From positions 4,966,501-5,030,500 of the forward strand of contig OZ005698.1 in assembly GCA_963930775.1 (NCBI GenBank): a stretch of 64,000 bases of DNA, in the 5' to 3' direction. Made by a program: the position numbers and the translations under genes. Of this stretch, positions 1-10,559 are shown one piece after another. This stretch comes from Cliona cf. orientalis. Taxonomy: Eukaryota > Porifera > Demospongiae > Clionaida > Clionaidae. The notes under the pieces are model-generated. The model worked only from the letters and a program-made list of their open reading frames with translations, was not told the DNA's origin and ran no database searches. How positions within the stretch are numbered: position 1 is the first letter of the stretch; the number at the start of each line of letters is the position of its first letter.

Positions 1-154
1 ACATGTAATTAGCTTTGCAATGATTACCTTTCCAAAACGAACACCAACATTATGCATAAAAATGAAGCTCAAAGCATCATGCTCCTGTAAGAAATGGAAA
101 GATTGGAGTGAAGATGGTCTCCCAGCAACTTGCATGTGCAGGGCACACATGTAG

Positions 155-2191
155 TCACCTTCTCAGAGAGTGCCAGCCGTTCAGATAAATGATAAAATCT
201 TGGTTTCACATTGACGTCTCTACTGCAGTACGTTTGTAGCTTGCTATGCACCTGCTTTACCAACTCTTCTAAGACAGATTGAATATAAGCCTTGTATGTG
301 TCAGCAAAACCTGAGCAGATACATGTAAGATGCACGACATTTATGTGCCTGTGTGTACATGTACACATTATTATTAAGTATTATATTATGTGCCAGGATG
401 TATATATATATAGCTGATTGGAAAGTTTAACAATGATCACCAACTCTTAACAATCTAATTATCACTTAAGGCTCCGAGCTTCTGAACCATCTCATCAGAA
501 AATTTCAATTTGTGGTGCCACCTCACCTCATGCAATGCCACCACTCCACCCCGCCTCCTCCCCTTGATTTGCTCACTACTTTGTTCCATAATTTTGATGC
601 TACTTGCATGCATCAAGAGTATTAGCACACATTTTGTGGTCTCACACCCAGACCTTCACAAAATTCACATGCTTTCGGTGTTCCACATGAACAATTGCAT
701 GGAAGAACATTTAATTTTGTGTAATACTAACTTGCATATTTGACATAAGTAGATGACGCAAGAGCAACTGTCATAACTGCCCTCCAATTGTGCTTGATGT
801 CTAGTGAACACTGCTTGAGCAGACAATAAAGCTCTAGAGCAGCGACATAATCTTCATCCACACACCCTCCCTCTTCCTTCACCTCCACTGACTCATGCTT
901 GAGAAAGAATGCATTCAGTTCACCCAAAAATCCCTCCAAGATGCAGAGTAGTGGAGCAGCTTCAACGAAATGGAATGCCTGCATAAAAATATAGAGGACC
1001 GTTATTCTTATCAAGTCAATACCAAGTGGTGAGAGCCACTCACCTTCTGCATTGGTTTTGCTTTGAGGCCATCTTGGTGACTGTATTTCACAGCTGCCCA
1101 GTGGAACAGCTGGCAGACGGCCATTCTGTCTACACGGTCACTTGTCAGCTGATCAAGCTTGGGATAGTTGAGTAAATCCAGGCTACTACTAGTGGACAAA
1201 CCAGCCATCTTATCCTTGACATGCTCCAGTGCCTGTACGATACACATGCACAGAGGGTGGAGAAATGTCGGTATACAGAGGAAGCTCAGGAGCCACAATA
1301 GTAAATACAGTAACAGAGATGCTGCCCCCATATCTCATTGTTAACCTTCTAAAAATAATATGGACTGGAAGAGGTGTTAGGAGGAGGGACAGTATGTAAA
1401 TAATATTGAATACAACAGTTTTAACTAGAGCTCATTTAGAATCCGTGTGTGCTGCATCTGCATCAACCTATTACAGAGATGAGAGCTACAGCAGTATGCA
1501 TGCATCTATAATTTTATTGATGATCTTTATCAGGCCAATAATATTATTGTGCACATGAGCAGCAAGTATATTATGGCCCGTCTAGATCTCAAGATAGATC
1601 ACTAGATCTGGTGGTTTTCATGCTGACAACAGGCAAAATTGAATGCTTTACCCCAGACCTTTGAGCTCCCCCACATAAGGGTCTGCAGCTGGCTTCACGT
1701 GACTAGCTTTACCCATTGTGCATGTGTGCAGGGTAGGAGGAGGAGATACCAGAAGGAACATGGGCCATGGCACTATCAACTCAGTTATTTTGGCAAGTGC
1801 CTGACGTCCAACTGCTTTACTGCCATTTTATCCAGCAATGTGTGGCCTGTCACGTGATAGTTGGACCCCCGGGCCAGGCCATGCAGACCCTGCAGACTAA
1901 TTATACCATTTACATGTATAAGCTTACCCAGCCTGACCCTCTAATTACATGCATGGGGGTCCATATATTATAAGGACGGCAAGGGGATCCAATTATTTCG
2001 AAATATATGGACCGGGGGGGGGGGTCCAAATTTGTCGTGGGATGACTCAGCAGAACCACTCACACACCATCTAGTTTGGGTCTCCTTTGCAAACGTACCT
2101 GGGAAAGTACTACCTTCAAACGTTCATCGTGTATATGATCACTAAGGTTCACGATCCAGTCAGAAAACTGTCCACTTGCCCCTTTCTCCAT
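155..2191 (-). CDS. Unrecognised multi-exon gene, 3' end outside the window
   Basis: I do not recognise this protein. A likely first exon starts at the ATG at 2191-2189 and runs to about 2114, where the reverse strand reads AAG followed by gtagta. Further exons with good splice sites lie at about 1232-1045, 981-733 and 309-155. The translated exons are helical and leucine-rich with no transmembrane segment; they contain strings such as LLNYPKLDQLTSDRVDRMAV and ALELYCLLKQCSLDIKHNWR, suggesting a cytoplasmic helical-repeat or scaffold protein. Exons between 2.1 and 1.2 kb may be missing from this model. The start lies 168 bp from the divergent JMJD8-like gene. The coding end is beyond base 1. 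That the exons belong to one gene is inferred from strand, splice sites and spacing. Confidence 0.5.
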
Positions 2192-2359
2192 CTTTGGAGG
2201 ACCAGGTAGAGGTCGTTAAACTCGTGGATTATAGCTGAAGTCAGCAAAATGAAAATGATGTGCAGGGTGCGGGTCTATGATGGAGGTAATAGCTAGTATA
2301 CGTGCTCAGCGCTATTATCGTACTATCTTTCTCTCGTAATTAATAATTATACAGGATCT
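2192..2359. promoter_or_regulatory. Divergent promoter region with a GGTAAAGGTCGTC-like motif
   Basis: This 168-bp interval separates two oppositely directed start codons, so it probably holds a shared promoter. At 2205-2217 it carries GGTAGAGGTCGTT, a variant of a motif found again just upstream of KDM8, ACOX3 and the CAP-ITIH_C gene. No TATA box is convincing. Confidence 0.45.
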
Positions 2360-5300
2360 ATGGCATCCCTGTTGGTCCCAATGCTTAGCATCACAGGAGC
2401 TCTGTTAGTGTATGTGCGATGTGGTGAGCAGTCATCACCGTTTGGAGTGGATGTTCTCAGCAATTTGATCGATAATTTTACATCTGTTATGGACCTTGAT
2501 CTTGATAGTGAGCTCTACAGTACTGTCACATCCAGATTTGAAGCTATTATAAAATCCACCACTTCCGAGCATGGTAACCCTCCGATACCGGAGATGTCTG
2601 GCCTCCTTCATCTATCCCTCTTAGGAGCTTACAAGGTTCAGGGTCATACAATAAAAGATAAACTCTCCAGAAGTGAAACGCTGATGCTTCAAAGTAGCGT
2701 GATTGACTCCATTGCACCATGGAGTTCACAGCTGCTAAAGTTGCTGCTAGAATACAATGTTGTGGATGTTAACAACTCCAGCAGTTTTACTCTTACTCCA
2801 CTCGAGTTGGCCATCAAACTACAGAACCATGAAGCAGCAAAGATGCTGGTAGACAGAGGAGGTGCAGTGTGTCAGTCCTTTGCCCCACTCAAGTGTACCA
2901 ATGCTCTGCATTATGCTGTCATCAATGGAAACAATAGAGATGTACAGTTTATCTTGATTACTGTTCAAGCCGAGTACCTTCGCTATTCGAACCAGACCAT
3001 GACTGCATTGATGCTACAGTCATTACTTGCTGACACTAGTGGATATGATTCAACTTTCCTATACTCACCCTTGTACATTTCAAGCATACACTGTGCTACA
3101 GGGCTATCATGCACTGTTTACTCCTACCTATCTCAGTATTTGACATCAGTTCACCCGGTGCTCCCCCTGCCTCCAAGGATGCTGCATTCCCAGACCTGCT
3201 CATGCAATGACATCATGGATGGTGGTGATGCTCAGAGAAGATGGTATGTGAATCCCAACCACTTGAGTGGTTGGAGCTCCTATGGCAGTTTCAGAGTGGG
3301 AAAGAACAGTCGATGTGACCTCCCTAGAGTAAGCGTTCGTCAAAGTGATTTCTCCCAAGAGTTTGAGAGACTCTTTGTTGATTTGGGGTATGTGGAATGC
3401 TCCTCAGTATTGGCACTTTTAATGTCACTCCTATGTGTAGTATTCCAGTTGTGATTGAAGGGTTGACTAGCGAGTGGCTGACTGGAAGAAGTTGGAGGAG
3501 GCAATCTCTACTGGAGCAGAGGGGCCATACGGATATTCTAGTAAAGTCACAAAAAGTTTGTGTATTCAGTGTTACTAATTTCTGCCACCACTAATATGCA
3601 GGTTGGACCCATTCCTTATGGTGAAATATTTGGTGAAACATTTGGTTATGCCACTATTGAAGAGTTTGTGTCCTATATGGACCGGTACAGACTAAGTTCT
3701 TCGACAGAGCCCAATCATACTTCATTTAAGGCTCCGCTGTATGTATTTGACAGTGAAATGCTTAAAGAACACTTCATAGGCGACTATGATTTACAAGGTA
3801 ATAATAAAAGCATAACGAAAAGATAATACACCTCTCTATCACTAAGCACCCAGCTTGAGCTACATGTATGTCATTTTCAGGGAATCTCTGTGAACTTTGT
3901 GTTTATTATTGTACACATACAGAATTGATTGTTCCATCATTTCAATCAGCCACTCAACACCACCAATTCATTCTTGGTCCAGCTGGTTAGTGGGCTCCTT
4001 CTACTGCGGTCTTGAGTGCACCATTGTATTATCTGTGCAGGTTCTGGAGCTCCATTCCATTTCCACTGCCATGCGTTCAATGCACTGGTGTATGGTCGTA
4101 AGAAGTAGGGCACATGTATATGGTGGTATGTAATATTGTATGTGTGTATGATGGTGATTATGTCTGCAGGTGGTTTCTCCATCCTCCAGCCAACAAGATA
4201 TACAGCAAGCAACATCCTTTGTTATGGTACATGACCAGCTATGCTGATCTTGCAGATGGCAAGGTGAGAGAGATAGATCAGAGTGATGAAAGGGTACTTG
4301 CACATTACTATAATACCCGGTATTGTGTGCTGGAGGCATGGACTGATGCAAACCAGAGAATGTTTAAATAAGAGAAACACTACACCAACCATGTTATGTG
4401 AGCTCCATGTAAACATACAGCTTGTATAATATTATATGGAATCCATAGGTTGGAAGGAATAAGTGTGTTATGTTTGGGCTGCAAGCCTCTGTTTATATCA
4501 TCAGAGGCCATTCTAAGAGAGTATAGCTTACCCAAGATCATAGTCGTTGCTCCTGGAAAGTATAAATGCATGTCACGCTTACATGTAGCTGTTGACATGG
4601 AGTATCTCAGTTCAATAACATGTAGCTACAACATTATATCCCTAGGAAGCACTCTGTATCAAATTTCAAGGGATGAACGCTCAATTTACGTGGATAAGCA
4701 TCCATGCAAGCTGAAATAGGATTAAATTTCAGTACCCATGAGAAGTTCATGAGAGATTACTGCAGTGACACCGTGAGAGTGTGCATACACCAAAGTACCT
4801 GGTATCCCACTTTTATGGGGGTGAACAGTAGATTAACTATTAATCAGACTTAGCTAACCAGAGGGCCGTCTATATTGCCCATTTGGAACTATTCCATTCT
4901 TCATGACTTGTACCTTTCTAAAATTGATTAGTTCCAAAAAATCAACATTTCCAAAGTTGATTATTTCCCAAGATGTTGGGTGTCCTAACTCAAAGTTAGT
5001 TTCTCTAGATCTGTCAACTAGGGGTTAGAGCTCCATTGATGTTGAATTTTGGCACTAATGCACATGCTTAAGTGATCCCAGGACCAGGCTGTGTATGTAA
5101 TTGTTTAGCAGTGCCACAAAGGTTCAAAGATTATCATCGAGTGATCCAGAGGAACAGCACATAAACAAGGATAAACCAATAAAGCTGTCTCTACACCTTG
5201 AAGCACAATGTAAGTAGCCACGTGATGGTACAGACACTGTCTGCATGATCTGATCTGTTGGAGTTGCCGAAATGAAAGTGAGTGTAAGGTAGTCTAAGAA

Positions 5301-6273
5301 ACACAAATAGGTTGATACCGTCCGGGAATCACTATCAAAGTTGCACACCTGAAAGTGGCTCACCACAGCTCGAGATATGCAATTACAGTGCCTTCACCGT
5401 TAATGTTCAGAACTCTTAGGATCTCGGATTTCAATTAATCATAGCCACTACTATTATATGGACATAATAGGGTGCCATCTACATGTGTATATTGCTGATT
5501 TGGAACTATTCAAAACTTTATGATTTCCAAACTTATACCTTCCTAAACTTGACCAGTTCAAAAAAATCAACGTTTCCAAAGTTGATTATTTCCAAAGATG
5601 TCCGTTTCTTAACCAGAGTCAGTTTTTTTTGTCAACTAGGGGTTAGAACTCAATCTCCAATTGAAATGCTGACTTTTGACGCTAATGCACATATTATGTA
5701 AGTGATCCAATGCATGCCTTGGTAGCTCATATATAGCATCATTAATACAGTTTTATGGCCTTGCCGCTGTACATTAATAATTCTCAGACTCAACAGGAGA
5801 GGTGCGCTGATACAACAATACTTCAGTCAAGGGTATACGTACGAATATGGACTGATATTGTGTTTTCTCCACTTTCTTCACGGCATCACAAATGAGGCAG
5901 AGGTATCAGAGACGAGCAATATCCATATAGTTCGTATTCAGGAGTATTGTTATTATACCGGTAACAAAATTATTTTAGATAATGCATGCAAACCTTTGGA
6001 AACAGTACAAATACTAGGTATAACCAAGAATTGATAAGCCCTTGGTACAACTGATAAAAGTGATACGTGTGTGCACTAACTCGCATGTGGGGTGACCATT
6101 GGAGTTAGTGATAGTGATTAGTTCAAACGACATTAATGTTTTTTTTGCAGCCAATAGAGTGTGTTCAACATGCTGGTGAAGTGGTCTATGTTCCATCCAT
6201 GTGGTCACATGCTACAATCAATCTGGATGAATGCATTGGACTAGCTGTTGAACTGGACACTGGTAACTGTTAA
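2360..6273 (+). CDS. JMJD8: JMJD8-like JmjC protein with N-terminal ankyrin repeats
   Basis: Seven exons join in phase: 2360-3387, 3441-3540, 3602-3797, 3881-3985, 4041-4104, 4170-4263 and 6151-6273, giving about 569 residues. Residues 1-21 look like a signal peptide. At least two ankyrin-type repeats follow (TPLELAIKLQNHEAAKMLV and NALHYAVINGNNRDVQFILI). The C-terminal half is a JmjC/cupin-8 fold: VVIEGLTSEW, VGPIPYGEIFG, GSGAPFHFHCHAFNALVYGR, KWFLHPP and HAGEVVYVPSMWSHATINL. These follow the order seen in JMJD8, an endoplasmic-reticulum-lumen protein. Where active JmjC enzymes have HxD, this one reads H-F-H, so the iron-binding triad is altered, as I recall for JMJD8. Typical JMJD8 is roughly half this length; the ankyrin extension is the oddity. 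The last intron (1.9 kb) contains repeats. Confidence 0.82.
4857..5710 (+). repeat. Two direct copies of a ~220-bp dispersed repeat in the last JMJD8-like intron
   Basis: Segments at about 4857-5068 and 5463-5710 align along their length, sharing TTTGGAACTATTC, CCAAAGTTGATTATTTCC, GTCAACTAGGGGTTAGA and CACTAATGCACAT. They have diverged by substitutions and small gaps and code for nothing I can see. Confidence 0.7.
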
Positions 6274-7050
6274 TAATTACAGGAATGACAGATTTTTTAA
6301 CTCTATTGCTCTATATCATTATTTATTTGCCACTGTGTTAAAAGAACCATTAAACATAGTGTATACGAGTGCTTGCTATCGCCATCTGAGTGTATAGACT
6401 TAGTCACTAAACTCTAAGGTTCCATAATTGTAAGATATACATGTACTCCTACCCCTGATATTGAAAGACAGGCAGTGTTGCTCACTGTGATGTAATTAGG
6501 AAGCTAGTGGATGAGAGCTTATGATCGTGGCTATAAACTTATTGCTATGCTTCGACAGGCAGAAACTGCTGTTGTATGGCTATATAGACATATGTTTTGT
6601 ATTAGAAGGGAGGTGGGGTAGGGCGTTGAGGGAGGGGGAGGCATATAGGGTATAGGGACCCAATCTTTCTAGTCGTTACTCACACTTACATATATGTAAG
6701 CCTCAATTTCCACTCTGAAGATTTACAATAGTCTGTTGTGGTATGAGTATCAGGTATACTGTAACACCTTTGTTCTATGGGAACATAGGATGATTAGTAT
6801 ACGTTAGTAAACGTTGATCTGTAACTGTAGTAAAATTAATGTGAAACTGTAAGAGTATTATACTAATCAGAGTTAGATCCTACTTGTAACAAATACAGTG
6901 ATCTGATTGGTTGAACTGCAGTATCTATCCTTCATAAAAAACCTTGTAAGCTCCATAAAAAAACCTGGTAATTTTTGTTTGCCTATGGCTAGTTTGTTGC
7001 TAGGCAGTTGTTTATATACAAAGCTGTTGGGCATTGTTGCTAGGATCTAA

Positions 7051-7194
7051 AGTAGTTAGACACTGTTTAATCGGTTTCTACGTGATTTAGAAGACCTCAG
7101 GGCTCAGTAGAACCCTCGCTTCACTCGGGATTCTACACAGAGCCCTTCGGTCTTCTAAATCACGTAGAAACCTCCTAAACAGTGTCTAACTATT
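7051..7194. repeat. Long hairpin (near-complete palindrome of about 140 bp)
   Basis: The left arm GTTAGACACTGTTTAATCGG (from 7055) pairs with a right arm ending GTCTAAC at 7190, continuing inward through CTACGTGATTTAGAAGACC. The loop side also pairs (AGGGCTC with GAGCCCT, and CCCTCG around CACT with CGGG). It lies in the spacer between two convergent genes, of which 6274-7050 holds no recognisable gene. Most likely a small inverted-repeat transposon; a transcribed hairpin is possible. Confidence 0.8.
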
Positions 7195-7275
7195 ATATAG
7201 TCTTGTTATTCTGTTCATAATACTGTATTATGGGTGCTAAACATACATGTAGAATAATATAATTATAATATAATT

Positions 7276-9944
7276 TTAGTGATCTTCATAGGTATTGTTT
7301 ACTAGTGGGTGTTTTTGAGTTTCCTCGCTGGAACCAAGTTCTTGCTTTTTGTAACTTTCTGGAATAGTAGCGTACAACTGAGGAGCGGTGGCATCTGTCT
7401 TGCTGTCAACACTGTCCAATTGGTGACTGGCTAAATCATCCCCAAGGCCATTGGCACTCGGTTCGTTGGCTCCTGGTTGATTATTATTGCTCCTACTGTG
7501 TGTGCCTGAAAGTGGGAGTATTTTTAGATTGACATATGCATGACAATAGTAGTAATGATAACCATCTACCTGCTTTAGGCCGAGTGGGAAAGTCACTGAT
7601 TGTTTCGTAGGTTACTGGTACTACTTCTGCTCTTGTCCCGTACTGTGGATTTTGAGCAACACTGAGGCTGAGATGTCTATCTTTGAATTCACTACTTCCT
7701 CGGAAAGACCCTGAATCGGTGTAGATGGGATTGAGCACCATACGTTCAGAGTATTCTCTCTCGGGTGATCTGCAAAGAAAATCATAAGAGAATTGTTTTA
7801 TGTGTAGAATAACCTACTTACCTGGGTGAGTACTTCAACGATCTAGTTTGCTGTTTCAAAGCCACGAGACATCCTATTATGAATCCCACACACACAAACA
7901 TTACCAGAACACAAATACAAAGAATAGTCCAAAAACCAATCATGAATAAACTGTCACCAACTTGTGATGTTGTTGATGTTGTTGGAGGTAGTACTGGAAG
8001 ATCAAGAGGTAGCGTGTTTGTTGTGGTGCAATTCATACTTATGGTATCAATTGGTACATTGGTCATCATGTGTGCAGTGGCACAGCATTCATAGTTTGTG
8101 TCTGGTGCTAATCCATTGATCTCAATCTCAGTGATCTCTCTACTCACATCAGCAACTGTGGTTGACTGAATCTGCCCGTTACTGACCATTGTGCAAGACA
8201 CATCGTATGCTTGGACTTCCAGATTGTTGGAGGTATATCTGATCATTACTGAAGTAGGATTTCTAGTTATGACTGCGATAGTCCCTCGAGTATTGTTGTC
8301 CACTATTGCACCGTTAGTCACTGCATGCCATTGGTCACCACTGCACACCTCCACATTCCTAGAGCCCTGATCACTGAATCTTAGCTCCATGTCTCTGCAC
8401 ACTGAATAGGCAACCAGTTATTGTATCAAATGACTGTTATATCAACAGTCCCAGTGTCATGCCCAGACTTACCCTCCAAGTCTTTACTTTGAGTTGAGCT
8501 TCCCCTGGAATTTGATACCATGCATGTGTAATTTCCGGTTGATTCGGACGACTTATTGAGGATCCTTAGTCTGCTCTCATAAGTGGCAGTGACTGTGTTG
8601 ATAATTGCCATGGATTGTTCATAATACTGGTCATTATTTATCGTACTGTCGCTGTCCTTAAACCACATTACAGTTGTAACTGGTCCACCAGTTGATGTGC
8701 ATACGAGTGTGTTGGTTGTACTGTCATAGTTGAGTGAAATTATTCTCATAATTCCTATGGAAGAAATATTTAAGGTTTTATGTTTCGTGTGAGCAGTCCA
8801 TGTTGTATACTGTGCCTACCTTCTTCTTGTGGGTAAATGCCAACATAGAGGTGGTTAGTGATGTTATTGTTGTCGGCTAGCTCGCAGTGGTAGATTCCAG
8901 ATGCTATATCACTGATATTTACATAATTAAGGCCAATTGTGTGATTGTTCCAGCTTATGTACAATGCTTGAGAGCTGTTGATAGTTTGTGGACCTATCTT
9001 TGATCCATTTGGTGAATACCAGTTTCCATCATCTTCAGACTCAGCACTACAGCATGTTCTACTGTCTGTTGCACAGAATAGTGCTTCACTATCTTCACCA
9101 ATATCATTCAGTATGACTATGGAGTTGTTCATCAATCGTCGTGGACCATGTTCTAATGTCACACCTAATCGGTAAAGTGACAGTGATTCACCATTATTGA
9201 AACACAAAACAATGAAATCTATTGGCAAAACTCATAATAAGAATTATAGTTACTAATAGTAACTGTTAAAAGAAAGTAATACCAGCCTACTATAGTCATG
9301 CACCTCTTCATTGTTTTGATCTGCAAATATGTTTACTATTATTAATTATTATTTTTACCCTCCGTTTCTAATATAAATTTTACTTACCTTTGCGTTGGCA
9401 TCTTACTCCAGCATTCTCATTTGGACTACAATTGTGATCAGGTAGACACTGTAGTAAGTTCCCTTCAGATCCATTACATCTCAAGTCATCAAGTACAAAG
9501 GGGAGCTCACTATTAGCACTAAATGGATTTCGGCTATCCAATGCGATGACACCTAATTATAAGAAATCAATAACATTTTTGTATGTATGGGGTAGTGCCA
9601 AATATCGATGTTTAATACCTTCACTTGCCAGTCCAAGTTGGCTGCATACAACAGCTGAATCCGGTTCATCCCAGCTATCATCACACACTCTGCCCCACTG
9701 CTGACGTCTACACACCTCCACATTCCCCTCTCTGTAGTGGCTCCCTCCATGCAGCCTAACAGCTCCCTCCACACAGCTATCATCTATACAATCATTAATC
9801 ATCGTTATCAAATTTTAGACATGCATTGTATTTTTATAATAATATTATTTCTACCCTACCTTGTGCGTTAAGAAGTGATAAGCATCCAACTGACCACACG
9901 ACCACTACAACAGGTGGTAATCTTTGTAGTACGCTTGCCATCAT
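7276..9944 (-). CDS. SRCR-Ig-Ig-FN3 single-pass receptor with tyrosine-motif tail
   Basis: Eight exons on the minus strand: 9944-9860, 9783-9619, 9552-9388, 9218-8820, 8754-8473, 8401-7822, 7770-7570 and 7505-7276, about 700 residues. The start MMASVLQRLPPVVVVV opens a signal peptide. An SRCR domain spans exons 2-3 (VRLHGGS, GNVEVCRRQQWGRVCDDSW, VVCSQLGLAS, DLRCNGSE, LLQCL). Two Ig-like domains follow (one ends SGIYHCEL, the other has VMWFKDSD and STGNYTCMVSN). Next come a short SRCR-start-like stretch (ELRFSDQGSRNVEVCSGDQW), an FN3 domain and a TM helix (LCICVLVMFVCVGFIIGC). The tail of about 150 residues has NPIY, NPQY, VTYETI, LYATI and NTYEDH. NPxY motifs bind PTB domains or endocytic adaptors; VTYETI fits the ITIM pattern. 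The role is probably recognition with tyrosine-based signalling (inference). One exon edge may be off by a base. Confidence 0.85.
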
Positions 9945-10559
9945 AGATAATCTGTATATTATTTATGCTGCCATGCACCTAGCCGATACGTAGCGACTCC
10001 AGTTGCATTCATCAGATTACAACGCTGGAATGTTGATTAGTTAGTCTCCCACATCCTGTCATGTTTTAATAATTAAATTCATAGCGCCATCTGCAAGGAA
10101 CCATAAAAGGAATGGCATGCAATCATCATAAATCCTCAGACCCTTGCTATGCAGGACACACAATGTCATACTAATTTTGATGAAACTGCACAGATCATGC
10201 AGATTTTTAATAGACTAGAGTCCTCCATGATCATACATGCTCCTGTATTATGGCAAGTGCAGTTTAATTTTTGATTAATTAAAATGGGTGCATTGATTTT
10301 CAAAAGTGATTTGAGGTTCCTAGCCACACCACAGCAACATTGAATTTAAGAAAAAAATTTGTGGCTCTTTATCCTGACTCGTGAAAATCTTTAAAATTAA
10401 TATGATATTGATGAGTATAAGAGAAGCATCATAATAGAAATTGTTATACTATCAAGGGTAGCGTTCCAATTATGGTATATACTCAGTACCATGCATACTT
10501 CTTCCTTGCATGTACCTGTACCAAGAATAGTATTGTGATTATTAAAAATACCATGACCT
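9945..10559. other. Spacer between the receptor start and the TCHP 3' end
   Basis: This AT-rich interval lies upstream of the receptor start codon, so it should hold that promoter, and downstream of the TCHP stop codon. I see no conserved coding sequence, RNA gene or clear repeat in it. Confidence 0.5.

Noticed and set aside
4114..4719. Open frames in the last JMJD8-like intron as extra exons
   Set aside because: Exon 6 ends at a clean donor at 4263 in phase with the final exon at 6151, and the frames show no JmjC motifs.
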